Of a stretch of DNA of 64,000 nucleotides, positions 25,331 through 33,046 are shown one piece after another; positions within the stretch are counted from its first letter, which is position 1, and every line of letters starts with the position of its first letter. The translations under genes and the position numbers were made by a program. Source of the stretch: Selenomonas sp. AE3005 (GTDB taxonomy: Bacteria > Bacillota > Negativicutes > Selenomonadales > Selenomonadaceae); NCBI RefSeq assembly GCF_905233635.1, contig NZ_CAJODG010000012.1, forward strand, positions 1 to 64,000. Direction: 5' to 3'. The notes below the pieces were generated by a model. That model was not told where the DNA came from. It saw only the letters and a program-made list of their open reading frames with translations, and did not search any database.

Positions 25331-25359
25331 AATATAGCACAGGATAAAACAAGAATCAA
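25331..25359 (-). promoter_or_regulatory. Promoter of the xylB operon
   Basis: Minus-strand TTGATT (25354-25359), 17-bp spacer and TATATT (25331-25336). The expected transcription start falls near operator O1, a classic repression geometry. Confidence 0.7.
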
Positions 25360-25467
25360 TACTTTTTGTGCGACAATTTTTTATTTTATGTGACCTTTGA
25401 AAAAACCACTAATAATATTAAAAAGGGGAAATAATTTTCGCGACCAATAAAAAATAAAATAAAACGA

Positions 25468-25496
25468 TTGACAACTTTAAGACAGAGTGTTATTCT
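25468..25496 (+). promoter_or_regulatory. Promoter of the isomerase-like gene
   Basis: TTGACA (25468-25473), 17-bp spacer and TATTCT (25491-25496). Operator O2 begins 14 bp after the -10 box. Confidence 0.75.
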
Positions 25497-25510
25497 TTTT
25501 TACGTACCAA

Positions 25511-25526
25511 GCGTGCACAAGCACGC
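25511..25526. promoter_or_regulatory. LacI-type operator O2 (isomerase-like gene)
   Basis: GCGTGCACAAGCACGC, a perfect inverted repeat with a 4-bp centre, sits just downstream of the rightward promoter. With O1, 210 bp away, it would let one repressor control both transcription units. Confidence 0.8.
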
Positions 25527-25579
25527 ATGATGTACAACATTTTATACAACATCATTTGTGTGAAAAGGAGCGCTTTAAC

Positions 25580-27073
25580 ATGAGTAAGCTGACAAACATC
25601 CCCTCTGTCAAGTGCGGCATAATATCCGTAAGCCGTGACTGCTTTATTATTTCCCTGTCAGAAAACCGCCGCAAAGCCATCGTAGATGCTTATAGTCAAA
25701 AATACGGCGAACTCTACGAAGTACAAAAAACTGTAGAAAACGAAAAAGATATGCTGGCAGCTGTGGCAGAAGCCAAATCCGCCGGCTGTAATGCCCTTGT
25801 TGTATTCCTGGGCAACTTTGGCCCGGAAACTCCGGAAACCTTAATTGCCAAAGTTTTTGATGGTCCTGTTATGTATGTAGCCGCAGCAGAAGAGACGGGC
25901 AAGAACCTTATCAATGGCCGTGGCGATGCTTACTGCGGCATGCTCAACTGCTCCTATAATTTAGGTTTGCGCCATTTGAAAGCCTTTATCCCGGAATATC
26001 CCGTAGGCACAGCAGAAGAACTGGCTAAGATGATTGCGCAATTCCAACCGGTAGCACGTACCCTTTTAGGGCTCAAGGATCTCAAAATCATCACCTTTGG
26101 TCCGCGTCCGCAGGATTTCTTCGCTTGTAATGCGCCGATTCAGCCGCTGTACGATCTCGGTGTGGAAATCGAGGAAAACTCGGAGCTTGATTTACTGGTG
26201 GCTTATCGTGCCCATAAAGATGATCCGCGCATTAAGGATATCGTCGCTGACATGGCCAACGAACTCGGTCAGGAAGGCAATCCTTATCCGGAAATGCTCC
26301 CCCGTATGGCACAGTTTGAACTGACCTTGCTGGATTGGGCGGAAGAACATAAAGGTGCTCGTAAATACGTAGCCTTTGCGGACAAATGCTGGCCGGCCTT
26401 CCCTAAGGAATTTGGCTTTGAACCATGCTATGTCAACAGCCGTCTGGTAAGCCGCGGTATTCCCGTATCTTGTGAAGTCGATATCTACGGAGCTCTCAGT
26501 GAATATATCGGCCTCTGCGTCAGTGGCGATGCTGTTACGCTGCTTGATATCAATAATTCCGTACCAAAAGATATGTACGAAGAATCCATTAAACCGTTGG
26601 GCAAGTATCAGTTAGAAGATACGTTCATGGGTTTCCATTGCGGCAATACGCCGCTTTGCAAACTGCGCAAAGGCGGCGTAAAATATCAGCTCATTCAGAA
26701 CCGTCTGCTGGAAAACGGCGGTACGCCGGACTTTACGCGCGGTACGCTCGAAGGCGATATTGCTGATGGTGACATTACCTTCTTCCGTCTGCAGAGCACT
26801 TCCGACGGACAGCTTAGAGCCTATATTGCACAGGGCGAAATTCTGCCGGCAGCAACCAACTCGTTTGGCGGCATTGGTATCTTTGCTATTCCGGAAATGG
26901 GCCGTTTCTATCGTCATGTCCTGATTGAAAAACGTTATCCCCATCATGGAGCTGTAGCCTTTGGACATTTTGGCAAGAGTCTGTACGACATATTCAACTA
27001 TTTAGGCATCAGCGACATTGCTTTCAATCAGCCTAAAGGCATGCTCTATCCCTCCGAAAATCCCTTTGCTTAA
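25580..27073 (+). CDS. L-fucose/L-arabinose isomerase-superfamily protein, possible pentose isomerase
   Basis: A 497-residue protein of the FucI/AraA-like aldose-ketose isomerase superfamily. The N-terminal Rossmann-like part includes GCNALVVFLGNFGPET; the C-terminal part includes CEVDIYGALSEYIGL and FMGFHCGNTPLCKL, matching the metal-binding region of distant FucI relatives. It is divergent from xylB across a gap with paired operators, and no xylA is seen, so conversion of D-xylose (or another pentose) to a ketose for XylB is a plausible but unproven role. L-arabinose or L-fucose isomerisation, or a non-isomerase role, remain possible. AAAAGGAG precedes the ATG. Confidence 0.72.
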   Translation: MSKLTNIPSVKCGIISVSRDCFIISLSENRRKAIVDAYSQKYGELYEVQKTVENEKDMLAAVAEAKSAGCNALVVFLGNFGPETPETLIAKVFDGPVMYVAAAEETGKNLINGRGDAYCGMLNCSYNLGLRHLKAFIPEYPVGTAEELAKMIAQFQPVARTLLGLKDLKIITFGPRPQDFFACNAPIQPLYDLGVEIEENSELDLLVAYRAHKDDPRIKDIVADMANELGQEGNPYPEMLPRMAQFELTLLDWAEEHKGARKYVAFADKCWPAFPKEFGFEPCYVNSRLVSRGIPVSCEVDIYGALSEYIGLCVSGDAVTLLDINNSVPKDMYEESIKPLGKYQLEDTFMGFHCGNTPLCKLRKGGVKYQLIQNRLLENGGTPDFTRGTLEGDIADGDITFFRLQSTSDGQLRAYIAQGEILPAATNSFGGIGIFAIPEMGRFYRHVLIEKRYPHHGAVAFGHFGKSLYDIFNYLGISDIAFNQPKGMLYPSENPFA

Positions 27074-27098
27074 AATAATCTCCTTTCCCCATTAGCAT

Positions 27099-27158
27099 AA
27101 TCCCCTTCAAATATACATAATTCCCTTCAAATAACAAAAATCCCCTTTCAATAACCAA
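27099..27158. repeat. Three tandem 20-bp imperfect repeats
   Basis: Units at 27099-27118, 27119-27138 and 27139-27158, each close to AATCCCCTTCAAATAACAAA. A looser related unit may lie just before. They fill the space between the isomerase-like stop codon and its terminator. Confidence 0.7.
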
Positions 27159-27162
27159 ATAT

Positions 27163-27207
27163 AAAAACCACAGCCTGCTGTATGTTATCAGCAGGCTGTG
27201 GTTTTTT
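27163..27207. terminator. Bidirectional terminator between isomerase-like gene and hcp
   Basis: AAAACCACAGCCTGCTG pairs with CAGCAGGCTGTGGTTTT around a short loop; A- and T-runs on the two sides allow use by both convergent genes. Confidence 0.9.
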
Positions 27208-28840
27208 ATCCAATTAAATTTTTTATATCGTCTTCGACCGTCGTAATACCGCCAATGCCGAAATTTTCCACCAGCACCTTGGCGACGTTAGGTGACAGGA
27301 AGGCTGGCAGCGTGGGGCCCAGGTGTATATTTTTCACGCCCAGGTGCAAAAGAGCCAGCAGCACAATCACAGCCTTCTGCTCATACCAGGCAATGTTATA
27401 AGCGATGGGCAGCTCATTGATATCTGCCAGACCAAACGCCTCTTTCAACTTTAAGGCGATAAGGGCCAGACTGTAGGAATCATTGCACTGTCCTGCGTCC
27501 AGAACTCTTGGTATACCGCCAATATCACCCAGATTCATTTTGATGTATTTATACTTCGCACAACCAGCGGTCAAAATGACTGTATCCTGCGGCAGCGCCC
27601 GGGCAAACTCTGCATAATAATCGCGAGACTTCATGCGGCCGTCGCAGCCAGCCATCACCACAAACTTTTTAATATCACCATTTTTTACAGCCTCAATCAC
27701 CTTATCAGCCACAGCAAAGACCTGTTCATGGGCAAAACCGCCGACAATCTGCCCCTGTTCCAATTCCGTGGGCGGCTGACATTTTTGGGCCAGCTCAATG
27801 ATTGCTGAAAAATCCTTACTGCCGTCATCCCGGGCTGCAATATGCTGACAACCGTCTACACCAACAGCCCCCGTGGTAAAGAGTCTGTCCTTATAGGCCG
27901 CTGCCGGCGGCACCACACAATTGGTGGTCATCAGAATCGGGCCGTTAAAAGCCGTAAATTCTTCCTTTTGTTTCCACCAGGCATTTCCGTAGTTGCCCAC
28001 GAAATTGCTGTATTTCTTAAAACGCGGATAATAATGCGCCGGCAGCATTTCGCCATGAGTATAAACGTCTACGCCCGTTCCCTGTGTCTGCTCCAGCAGC
28101 ATGGCCAAATCCTTTAGGTCATGGCCGGAAACGAGAATTCCCGGCTTACGTCCTACACCCAAATTCACTCTTGTAAGTTCAGGGTGGCCATAAGTTTCCG
28201 TATTGGCCCTGTCAAGCAAGGCCATACCGTCTACGCCCCATTTTCCCGTTTCCAAGGTCAGCGCGGTAAGCTCTTTCACTGTCAGACTGTCGTCCAGCAG
28301 TTTGGCAAGCGCCGCCTGTACAAAAGCGTCTATATCTGCCTGCGCATAGCCTAACACATTGGCATGTTTCTGATAGGCGGCCAGTCCCTTCAGACCATAC
28401 GTAATCAGTTCCCGTAAACTGCGGATATCGGCGTTTTCCGTGGCCAGTATCCCCACAGTGGCAGCCTTAGCCGCAAAGTCCTGCTCTGCTCCCTGCCAAA
28501 GTGCCGCGTCTGGCAGATTGTCCATAGCTTGCAAGCCGGCGAGCAATGAGTTCTTTACCGCCAAAGTTTCCTTTATGCGGGCGATGATTGCCTTTTCCGA
28601 AAAATTGGCATTGGTAATAGTAGTAAACAGATTGACGGTAATCAAATAATTAACTTCGCTGCTCACTGACTGTCCCTCAGCACGCAGGCGTGTAGTCACA
28701 GCCGCCAGCCCCTTGGTCACATATATGAGCAAATCCTGCATGGCTGCCACTTCCGGCGTCTTACCACAAACGCCCATGCGTGTACAGCCCTGACAGCCAG
28801 CCGTTTCCTGGCACTGATAGCAAAACATCTTATTATCCAT
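27206..28840 (-). CDS. hcp: Hydroxylamine reductase (hybrid-cluster protein)
   Basis: A 544-residue prismane protein carrying a [4Fe-4S] and a hybrid Fe-S-O cluster. It reduces hydroxylamine and, in some bacteria, nitric oxide. The N-terminal cluster cysteines lie in FCYQCQETAGCQGCTRMGVC within the first 25 residues; hybrid-cluster ligands are expected in TNCVVPP, VGVDGCQH, AGCDGR and TAGCAKYK. The ATG at 28840 follows AAGGAGAGG; a longer upstream frame is rejected. It is monocistronic, with a promoter whose -41.5 palindrome suggests Crp/Fnr-type activation. Confidence 0.93.
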   Translation of the reverse strand: MDNKMFCYQCQETAGCQGCTRMGVCGKTPEVAAMQDLLIYVTKGLAAVTTRLRAEGQSVSSEVNYLITVNLFTTITNANFSEKAIIARIKETLAVKNSLLAGLQAMDNLPDAALWQGAEQDFAAKAATVGILATENADIRSLRELITYGLKGLAAYQKHANVLGYAQADIDAFVQAALAKLLDDSLTVKELTALTLETGKWGVDGMALLDRANTETYGHPELTRVNLGVGRKPGILVSGHDLKDLAMLLEQTQGTGVDVYTHGEMLPAHYYPRFKKYSNFVGNYGNAWWKQKEEFTAFNGPILMTTNCVVPPAAAYKDRLFTTGAVGVDGCQHIAARDDGSKDFSAIIELAQKCQPPTELEQGQIVGGFAHEQVFAVADKVIEAVKNGDIKKFVVMAGCDGRMKSRDYYAEFARALPQDTVILTAGCAKYKYIKMNLGDIGGIPRVLDAGQCNDSYSLALIALKLKEAFGLADINELPIAYNIAWYEQKAVIVLLALLHLGVKNIHLGPTLPAFLSPNVAKVLVENFGIGGITTVEDDIKNLIG

Positions 28841-28904
28841 AAAGCCTCTCCTTCTACACATTACATCGCACCTATAAGCGGTATTCACCGCTGCTTACGG
28901 CCTA

Positions 28905-28946
28905 ATTATAAACAGGAACGCAGGCCGTCGCGGTAACATTGGTTAC
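28905..28946 (-). promoter_or_regulatory. hcp promoter with class II Crp/Fnr-type activator site
   Basis: Minus-strand TATAAT (28905-28910) has no good -35 box. Instead the palindrome GTAACCAATGTTAC (28933-28946) is centred exactly 41.5 bp upstream of the start site expected from that -10 box. This is the classic position for a class II activator of the Crp/Fnr family, such as HcpR. Confidence 0.65.
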
Positions 28947-28963
28947 GGCTTATCCGGAAACGC

Positions 28964-28993
28964 AAAAAAACCGCAAGTCTTACGACTTGCGGT
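28964..28993 (-). terminator. Terminator of the 42-residue-repeat protein gene
   Basis: ACCGCAAGTC and GACTTGCGGT form a 10-bp stem with a 4-nt loop, followed on the minus strand by TTTTTTT. It sits just after the stop codon and just ahead of the hcp activator site. Confidence 0.9.
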
Positions 28994-29008
28994 AAATCAA
29001 TGCATTTG

Positions 29009-29629
29009 TCAAGCAGAGATATCTACATGTGCCCCCATTGGTGGTTTGGGCCTGTAGTTGCTGATTTGGGCGTTAGCTTGTTGGAACTTGCTGTGCCCCA
29101 GGTTGGTTTCCGTGCCAAACTGTGATACGCGCGTGACATCGAGGGCTGCCTTCATGCCTTGCGCCATATTATGCTGGCCTTGTTCAGATATCTGTTTGAC
29201 CTGCTGCTGGAATTTGCTGGAACCAAGCTTAGTTTCCGTGCCAAAGTTAGACACCTCATAATAAGACTTCGCCTTATCCATGATTTGTGAGGTATTTTGC
29301 ATGCCCTCGTTATTTGTCTTTTCATTGTCACGCTGGAACTTGCTAGTACCAATTTTAGTGTCTGTACCAAAATTGGAAACCTTATAAATAGCAGCTGTTT
29401 CCCTGGCAATTTGTGATGTTTCCCGTTCGCCTATGCTAATAACGGTATCATTATTGCGCTGGAATTCACTGGAACCAAGTTTGGTTTCCGTACCAAAATT
29501 TGACACTTTTGTATAGGATGCTGCCTGTTCGCTACGCTCTTTAGTCGCTTGCATTCCCACAGAATGAACCTCGCGATTTAATTGCGGGAAGCTCGAAAGT
29601 GTCGTAGCGCTTACACCCGAGATACCCAT
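29009..29629 (-). CDS. Protein of exact 42-residue tandem repeats, unknown
   Basis: A 206-residue soluble protein with no signal peptide or membrane segment. It has four clear copies of VSNFGTETKLGSSKFQ-like motifs starting at residues 42, 84, 126 and 168, exactly 42 residues apart, plus a degenerate leading unit, so nearly five units make up the whole chain. Between motifs lies a polar Gln/Glu/Lys-rich stretch likely to be helical. I do not recognise the family. A good promoter (29699-29727) and terminator make it a single-gene unit. The lack of gaps between units suggests a repeating fold or filament. GAGGG precedes the ATG. Confidence 0.75.
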   Translation of the reverse strand: MGISGVSATTLSSFPQLNREVHSVGMQATKERSEQAASYTKVSNFGTETKLGSSEFQRNNDTVISIGERETSQIARETAAIYKVSNFGTDTKIGTSKFQRDNEKTNNEGMQNTSQIMDKAKSYYEVSNFGTETKLGSSKFQQQVKQISEQGQHNMAQGMKAALDVTRVSQFGTETNLGHSKFQQANAQISNYRPKPPMGAHVDISA

Positions 29630-29698
29630 AATAATCCCTCACTTTCCTTGAGACATTCACTAATCCTTTGAAATACAGGTATACAGCCCTACAGTATT

Positions 29699-29727
29699 AT
29701 TATATCCTAATTAGGCTATTTTTTCAA
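29699..29727 (-). promoter_or_regulatory. Promoter of the 42-residue-repeat protein gene
   Basis: Minus-strand TTGAAA (29722-29727), 17-bp spacer and TATAAT (29699-29704). The spacer holds the palindrome CCTAATTAGG (29706-29715), a possible operator. Confidence 0.72.
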
Positions 29728-29745
29728 CTGGTTACCCTTTATTTA

Positions 29746-30111
29746 TTATTCTTGTTCTGGCATAATTTCCAGCCAGTAACCGTCCGGGTCGTTGATAAAA
29801 TATAAACCCATCGCCTTGTTTTCATAACAGATACAGTCCATTTCCTGATGCTTGGCATGGGCTGCCTCAATATCATCTGTGGTAAAAGCCAGATGGAATT
29901 CATTGTCGCCGAGATTATAGGGTTCCTGCCGGCCTTTAATCCAGGTCAGTTCCAGCTGGTGCCGGCTGCCTGTTTCATCTCCCAGATACACGAGGATAAA
30001 ATCACCTAAATCCAGTCTGCTGACCTCAGTGAGGTTCAGCGCCTCCTTATAAAATTTCAGACTGCGGTTCAAGTCTAACACATTCAAATTGTTATGCGCA
30101 AAGCGATACAT
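29746..30111 (-). CDS. gloA: Lactoylglutathione lyase-like glyoxalase (VOC family)
   Basis: A 121-residue VOC-fold protein resembling glyoxalase I, which detoxifies methylglyoxal adducts. Metal-ligand positions are consistent with the H in MYRFAHNNLNV, the E in RHQLELTW, the H in EFHLAF and the E in GYWLEIMPE. Length and motif order match bacterial GloA. It is 14 bp downstream of the receiver gene, so it belongs to the kinase-receiver transcript. GGAGGG precedes the ATG. Confidence 0.85.
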   Translation of the reverse strand: MYRFAHNNLNVLDLNRSLKFYKEALNLTEVSRLDLGDFILVYLGDETGSRHQLELTWIKGRQEPYNLGDNEFHLAFTTDDIEAAHAKHQEMDCICYENKAMGLYFINDPDGYWLEIMPEQE

Positions 30112-30125
30112 AAAATCCCTCCATA

Positions 30126-30521
30126 CTAGCTTATCAGCCCCAGGTCCTCCATAACCTCCTGCACTTTATCTATCTCAATTGGTTTGGAGGCATAGGCATC
30201 ACAACCCAGTTCAAAGGCCCTGTCCACATGCTCCATATCAGCGATAGCCGTCATCATAATGATTTTGGCCTGCTGCTCAGCAGACAAATGACGCCGATTT
30301 TCTATCTCGCGGATAAGGCGCAGCACCATCAGACCATCAACCTTGGGCATCATAATATCCAGGCACATCATATCATAAGGCGTGCCATTTTTCAGTGATT
30401 CCAAATACAAATCCAAGGTTTCCATACCATCCGCTGCCGTATCGCATTGGCCATACCCCCGCAGGAAATCCTCCAGATATGTCCGGCTTAAGCTGTCATC
30501 TTCAGCAATCAATATGCGCAT
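30126..30521 (-). CDS. Single-domain response regulator (CheY-like)
   Basis: A 131-residue receiver with no output domain. The phospho-acceptor is Asp55 (MMCLDIMMPK), acidic pocket Glu7/Asp8/Asp9, conserved Thr in IMMTAIAD and Lys in ASKPIE. The ATG at 30521 follows AAGGAGGGG within the end of the kinase gene, whose stop codon is only 2 bp upstream, so the two are coupled. The longer upstream frame is rejected. It is presumably the phosphorylation partner of the adjacent kinase. Confidence 0.9.
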   Translation of the reverse strand: MRILIAEDDSLSRTYLEDFLRGYGQCDTAADGMETLDLYLESLKNGTPYDMMCLDIMMPKVDGLMVLRLIREIENRRHLSAEQQAKIIMMTAIADMEHVDRAFELGCDAYASKPIEIDKVQEVMEDLGLIS

Positions 30522-30523
30522 AC

Positions 30524-31909
30524 CTACCCCTCCTTGGCTTTCCGCAAAGTTCCTGCCACCAGTTTTTGCATGCAATAATGCATCAGATTTTCAGCTTTGG
30601 CCTCATCGCCGGCAGGCATTTGCTCCGCCTCACGCTCTTCCTTATTGCGTGGGCGCAGGATAATCTTGCGCACCGGCTCGGCTTTGCCTGCCTCCAGTAA
30701 GGGAATCCAGAAGGATAGGCACGTTCCCCTGTCCAGTTCCGAATCCAGGCTCACTGTGCCCCCCATAAGTTCGACCAGGTCCCGAGAAATTACCAGCCCC
30801 AGCCCCGTTCCGCCAAACAGCCGCGTCGTGCTGCTGTCAGCCTGGCTGAACGGCTTAAACAAGCGCTTGCGAACCTTTTCATCTATCCCAATACCGGTAT
30901 CTTCGACGCTGAATTCCAGAGTTGGCTGGTCATTGCGCCGGCCTTTATACATCGCTAAGGTAATCTTTCCCTTTTCCGTAAACTTCAACGCATTGGAAAG
31001 CATATTATGCAAAACCTGCCGCAGGCGCAAAGCGTCACCCCGCACAAATCTGGGCATATCCTCCAGCCCCGTCAGCACAAACTTCAGCCCCTTGGCCTCG
31101 ACCAGCTGCCGGTAAACATTAGCCAGGCGGGTTATGGATTCATGCAGGTCAAAATCCCGCTTTTCGACCGACAAGCGGCCGTCTTCCAGTTTCGCAAAGT
31201 CCAGTATATCATTGAGAATCTGCAGTAAATCATCAGCGCTGCGTTTGGCATTCTGCAGGCATTCCTGCTGTTTGGGCGACAAATGCTCCCGGCCGGCCAT
31301 CTCCAACATACAGACAATGCCATTTAACGGTGTACGGATTTCATGGCTCATGGTGGAAATGAACTGCGTCTTACTCCGCGCAGCCTCCTCTGCCGCCAAT
31401 TTGGCCCGTTCCAGTTCCATGCCGTATATCTTACGCAGGGACTCATCGACAATGGTAATGATTATCTGCTTATCACGGCCGGCGCCCGTCTGTGATACCC
31501 CCAGGCGCAGCCACAGATTGCTGTCTGTCCGGGCATTTTTCATCTGCATGGGAAACTCACTGGAAAAATCGTCATCCACTATCGCCGCCTCAATATTGCG
31601 GCGCACCGGACAATGGCGGCATTTACGCCCCTTGCCGCAGCCATTTTCCAAACTGTTTTCACAGCAAAAGGCATCACCAAATTGGCGGCCGATTACACTG
31701 GCCTGCCCGTCTGCCTGCATCAGTTGCAGCCCCATCTCATTGACGGTTATTACCGCCCCTTCGGAGTTTAGCAGACAAAGCCCCACTTTCGCCGCCGAAA
31801 AAACCGCCCGCATATATTCCTGCCCAGCAGTAATCCGGGCCTCCAACTCTTCCACATGAGTCATTACACCCTGCAATTCCGCTGGCAAAGTCTTTATCGT
31901 CGTGCGCAT
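30524..31909 (-). CDS. PAS sensor histidine kinase with Cys-rich PAS insert
   Basis: A 461-residue kinase without membrane segments. A coiled coil and PAS domain cover ~1-155, followed by HisKA with the phospho-histidine in STMSHEIRTPLNG and an HATPase domain with DTGIGI and FGGTGLGL. In the PAS domain the stretch CCENSLENGCGKGRKCRHC carries five cysteines, which could bind metal, Fe-S or act in redox sensing. After the ATPase a ~60-residue charged tail contains two further cysteines near the end. It is co-transcribed with the receiver and glyoxalase genes. GGGGGCAG precedes the ATG. Confidence 0.87.
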   Translation of the reverse strand: MRTTIKTLPAELQGVMTHVEELEARITAGQEYMRAVFSAAKVGLCLLNSEGAVITVNEMGLQLMQADGQASVIGRQFGDAFCCENSLENGCGKGRKCRHCPVRRNIEAAIVDDDFSSEFPMQMKNARTDSNLWLRLGVSQTGAGRDKQIIITIVDESLRKIYGMELERAKLAAEEAARSKTQFISTMSHEIRTPLNGIVCMLEMAGREHLSPKQQECLQNAKRSADDLLQILNDILDFAKLEDGRLSVEKRDFDLHESITRLANVYRQLVEAKGLKFVLTGLEDMPRFVRGDALRLRQVLHNMLSNALKFTEKGKITLAMYKGRRNDQPTLEFSVEDTGIGIDEKVRKRLFKPFSQADSSTTRLFGGTGLGLVISRDLVELMGGTVSLDSELDRGTCLSFWIPLLEAGKAEPVRKIILRPRNKEEREAEQMPAGDEAKAENLMHYCMQKLVAGTLRKAKEG

Positions 31910-31996
31910 AACACTGCCCCCTAATCATCATCAGCCGGCTATATTGCCTCCACGCCCTATAACCGTTCATCATGATTAGCTGAAAAAACGACACAA

Positions 31997-33046
31997 TTAC
32001 AACTTAAGCGTATCACAAAACCCTTGCGTTGTACATAATATTCGCAAAAAAAATCCCCGCTCAGCGAGGATTTTGCAAGGCCGTATAACGAGGCAAGAAA
32101 ATGTCCCCCACCTCAGCAGGTGGGGGCACGAATACAAAAACAGGCGGCGAGCATATCTCCCGCCTCGTTGAAACGCCAAGAGTGGCAAAACTGGAACAAC
32201 GGCGTTATAATTGACCGGTTCTATGTCATTTTCCTGCAGCAGTTTCCCGACTGCAGCCGAGCAGCTGGCCTGATATTCCGCTGTGTAATCATGGTCCCAG
32301 CCACTGATTTGCGCCAGCGTCTCATTCTCCATACCGGGGTGCAGCATGACCTCCGTAACGCCTGGCGGAAAGTCCTGCGCCAGTTCCAGCAGGAACTGTT
32401 CATCCACAGCATCACCGGCCACCTTGCCGGCAAAGAACGCCGGTGTGGCAAAACCACGCCCCCGGGCCTGGGCTTTTCCCACCGCCGCCAAGGTCCACAA
32501 CCCCAGACGGCCGATGATATCAGCCAGGCCGCCGCTGAAAAAAGCGCCCAAGGCCGCATGCACTTTCGGAATACGAACCCGGTAAATCCCTTTGGCGGCC
32601 AAAATATCCAGAACCACGGGAAAAATTCCCGGCAGAATGTGAATATGCTGGTGACTATCAGCATGCGTGGGCACCAGCCCGGCAGCCAGAAACTTATCCA
32701 GCTGCGCCGTCAATTCCCGCCGCACATCAGCCAAATCTATTTTTCCTGTAAGATACGCTTTAACAAAGGCATTATGCTGGGGATAAAACTTCCCCTCAGC
32801 TGTCACCAGCGAAGGAATTTCTGCCGGCGGCAGCACGGGATGTCCGTCCACCAAGGTAAAATGAATCCCCACGCCCAGCTCAGGATGAGCCTTGGCCAAA
32901 GCAACAGCTCCGTCAAAGCAGGGCTCGCCCGGCATCAGCGTCGCCGAACGCAAATAACCCTGGGTAACGCCTCTTTCCACGGCCTGGTTAATCAGCTCAT
33001 GGCGGCCAAAATCATCGGCGTTAAGAATTAACTTTTTCTCACTCAC
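31997..33046 (-). CDS. YdjC/ChbG-family carbohydrate deacetylase, 3' end altered by a repeat
   Basis: Predicted zinc-dependent deacetylase of the YdjC/ChbG/NaxD family. Family motifs are present: LNADDFGRHE at the N-terminus, GIHFTLVDGHP, HADSHQHIHILPG and EVMLHPGMENE. The GTG at 33046 overlaps the GT2 stop codon by 8 nt and has GAAGGTGG upstream. The family core ends near residue 280 at DIEPVN. From there the frame enters repeat copy C, crosses it in frame, then crosses the gene's own terminator and only stops at 31997, giving a ~70-residue foreign tail. Because the stop lies beyond the terminator's T-tract, the transcript may lack a stop codon. The function would fit amino-sugar unmasking on a lipid carrier. 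Confidence 0.8.
   Translation of the reverse strand: MSEKKLILNADDFGRHELINQAVERGVTQGYLRSATLMPGEPCFDGAVALAKAHPELGVGIHFTLVDGHPVLPPAEIPSLVTAEGKFYPQHNAFVKAYLTGKIDLADVRRELTAQLDKFLAAGLVPTHADSHQHIHILPGIFPVVLDILAAKGIYRVRIPKVHAALGAFFSGGLADIIGRLGLWTLAAVGKAQARGRGFATPAFFAGKVAGDAVDEQFLLELAQDFPPGVTEVMLHPGMENETLAQISGWDHDYTAEYQASCSAAVGKLLQENDIEPVNYNAVVPVLPLLAFQRGGRYARRLFLYSCPHLLRWGTFSCLVIRPCKILAERGFFLRILCTTQGFCDTLKL
32046..32074 (-). terminator. Terminator of the gtrA-deacetylase operon, inside the altered reading frame
   Basis: On the minus strand AAAATCC and GGATTTT with CGC/GCG inside form a hairpin followed by eight T. The frame of the deacetylase ORF runs through the hairpin and T-tract and stops 47 bp further on. 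Confidence 0.88.
32084..32209. repeat. Dispersed palindromic repeat, copy C
   Basis: A 126-bp copy bounded by TATAACG and CGTTATA. The first module is intact (AACGAGGC/GCCTCGTT around CCCCCACCT/AGGTGGGGG); the second lacks one inner arm. It lies inside the 3' end of the deacetylase reading frame, and its length is a multiple of three. Confidence 0.88.

Noticed and set aside
18590..27073. Xylose locus as a recently acquired island
   Set aside because: No integrase, tRNA site or flanking repeats mark an island, and the base composition is not obviously different by eye.
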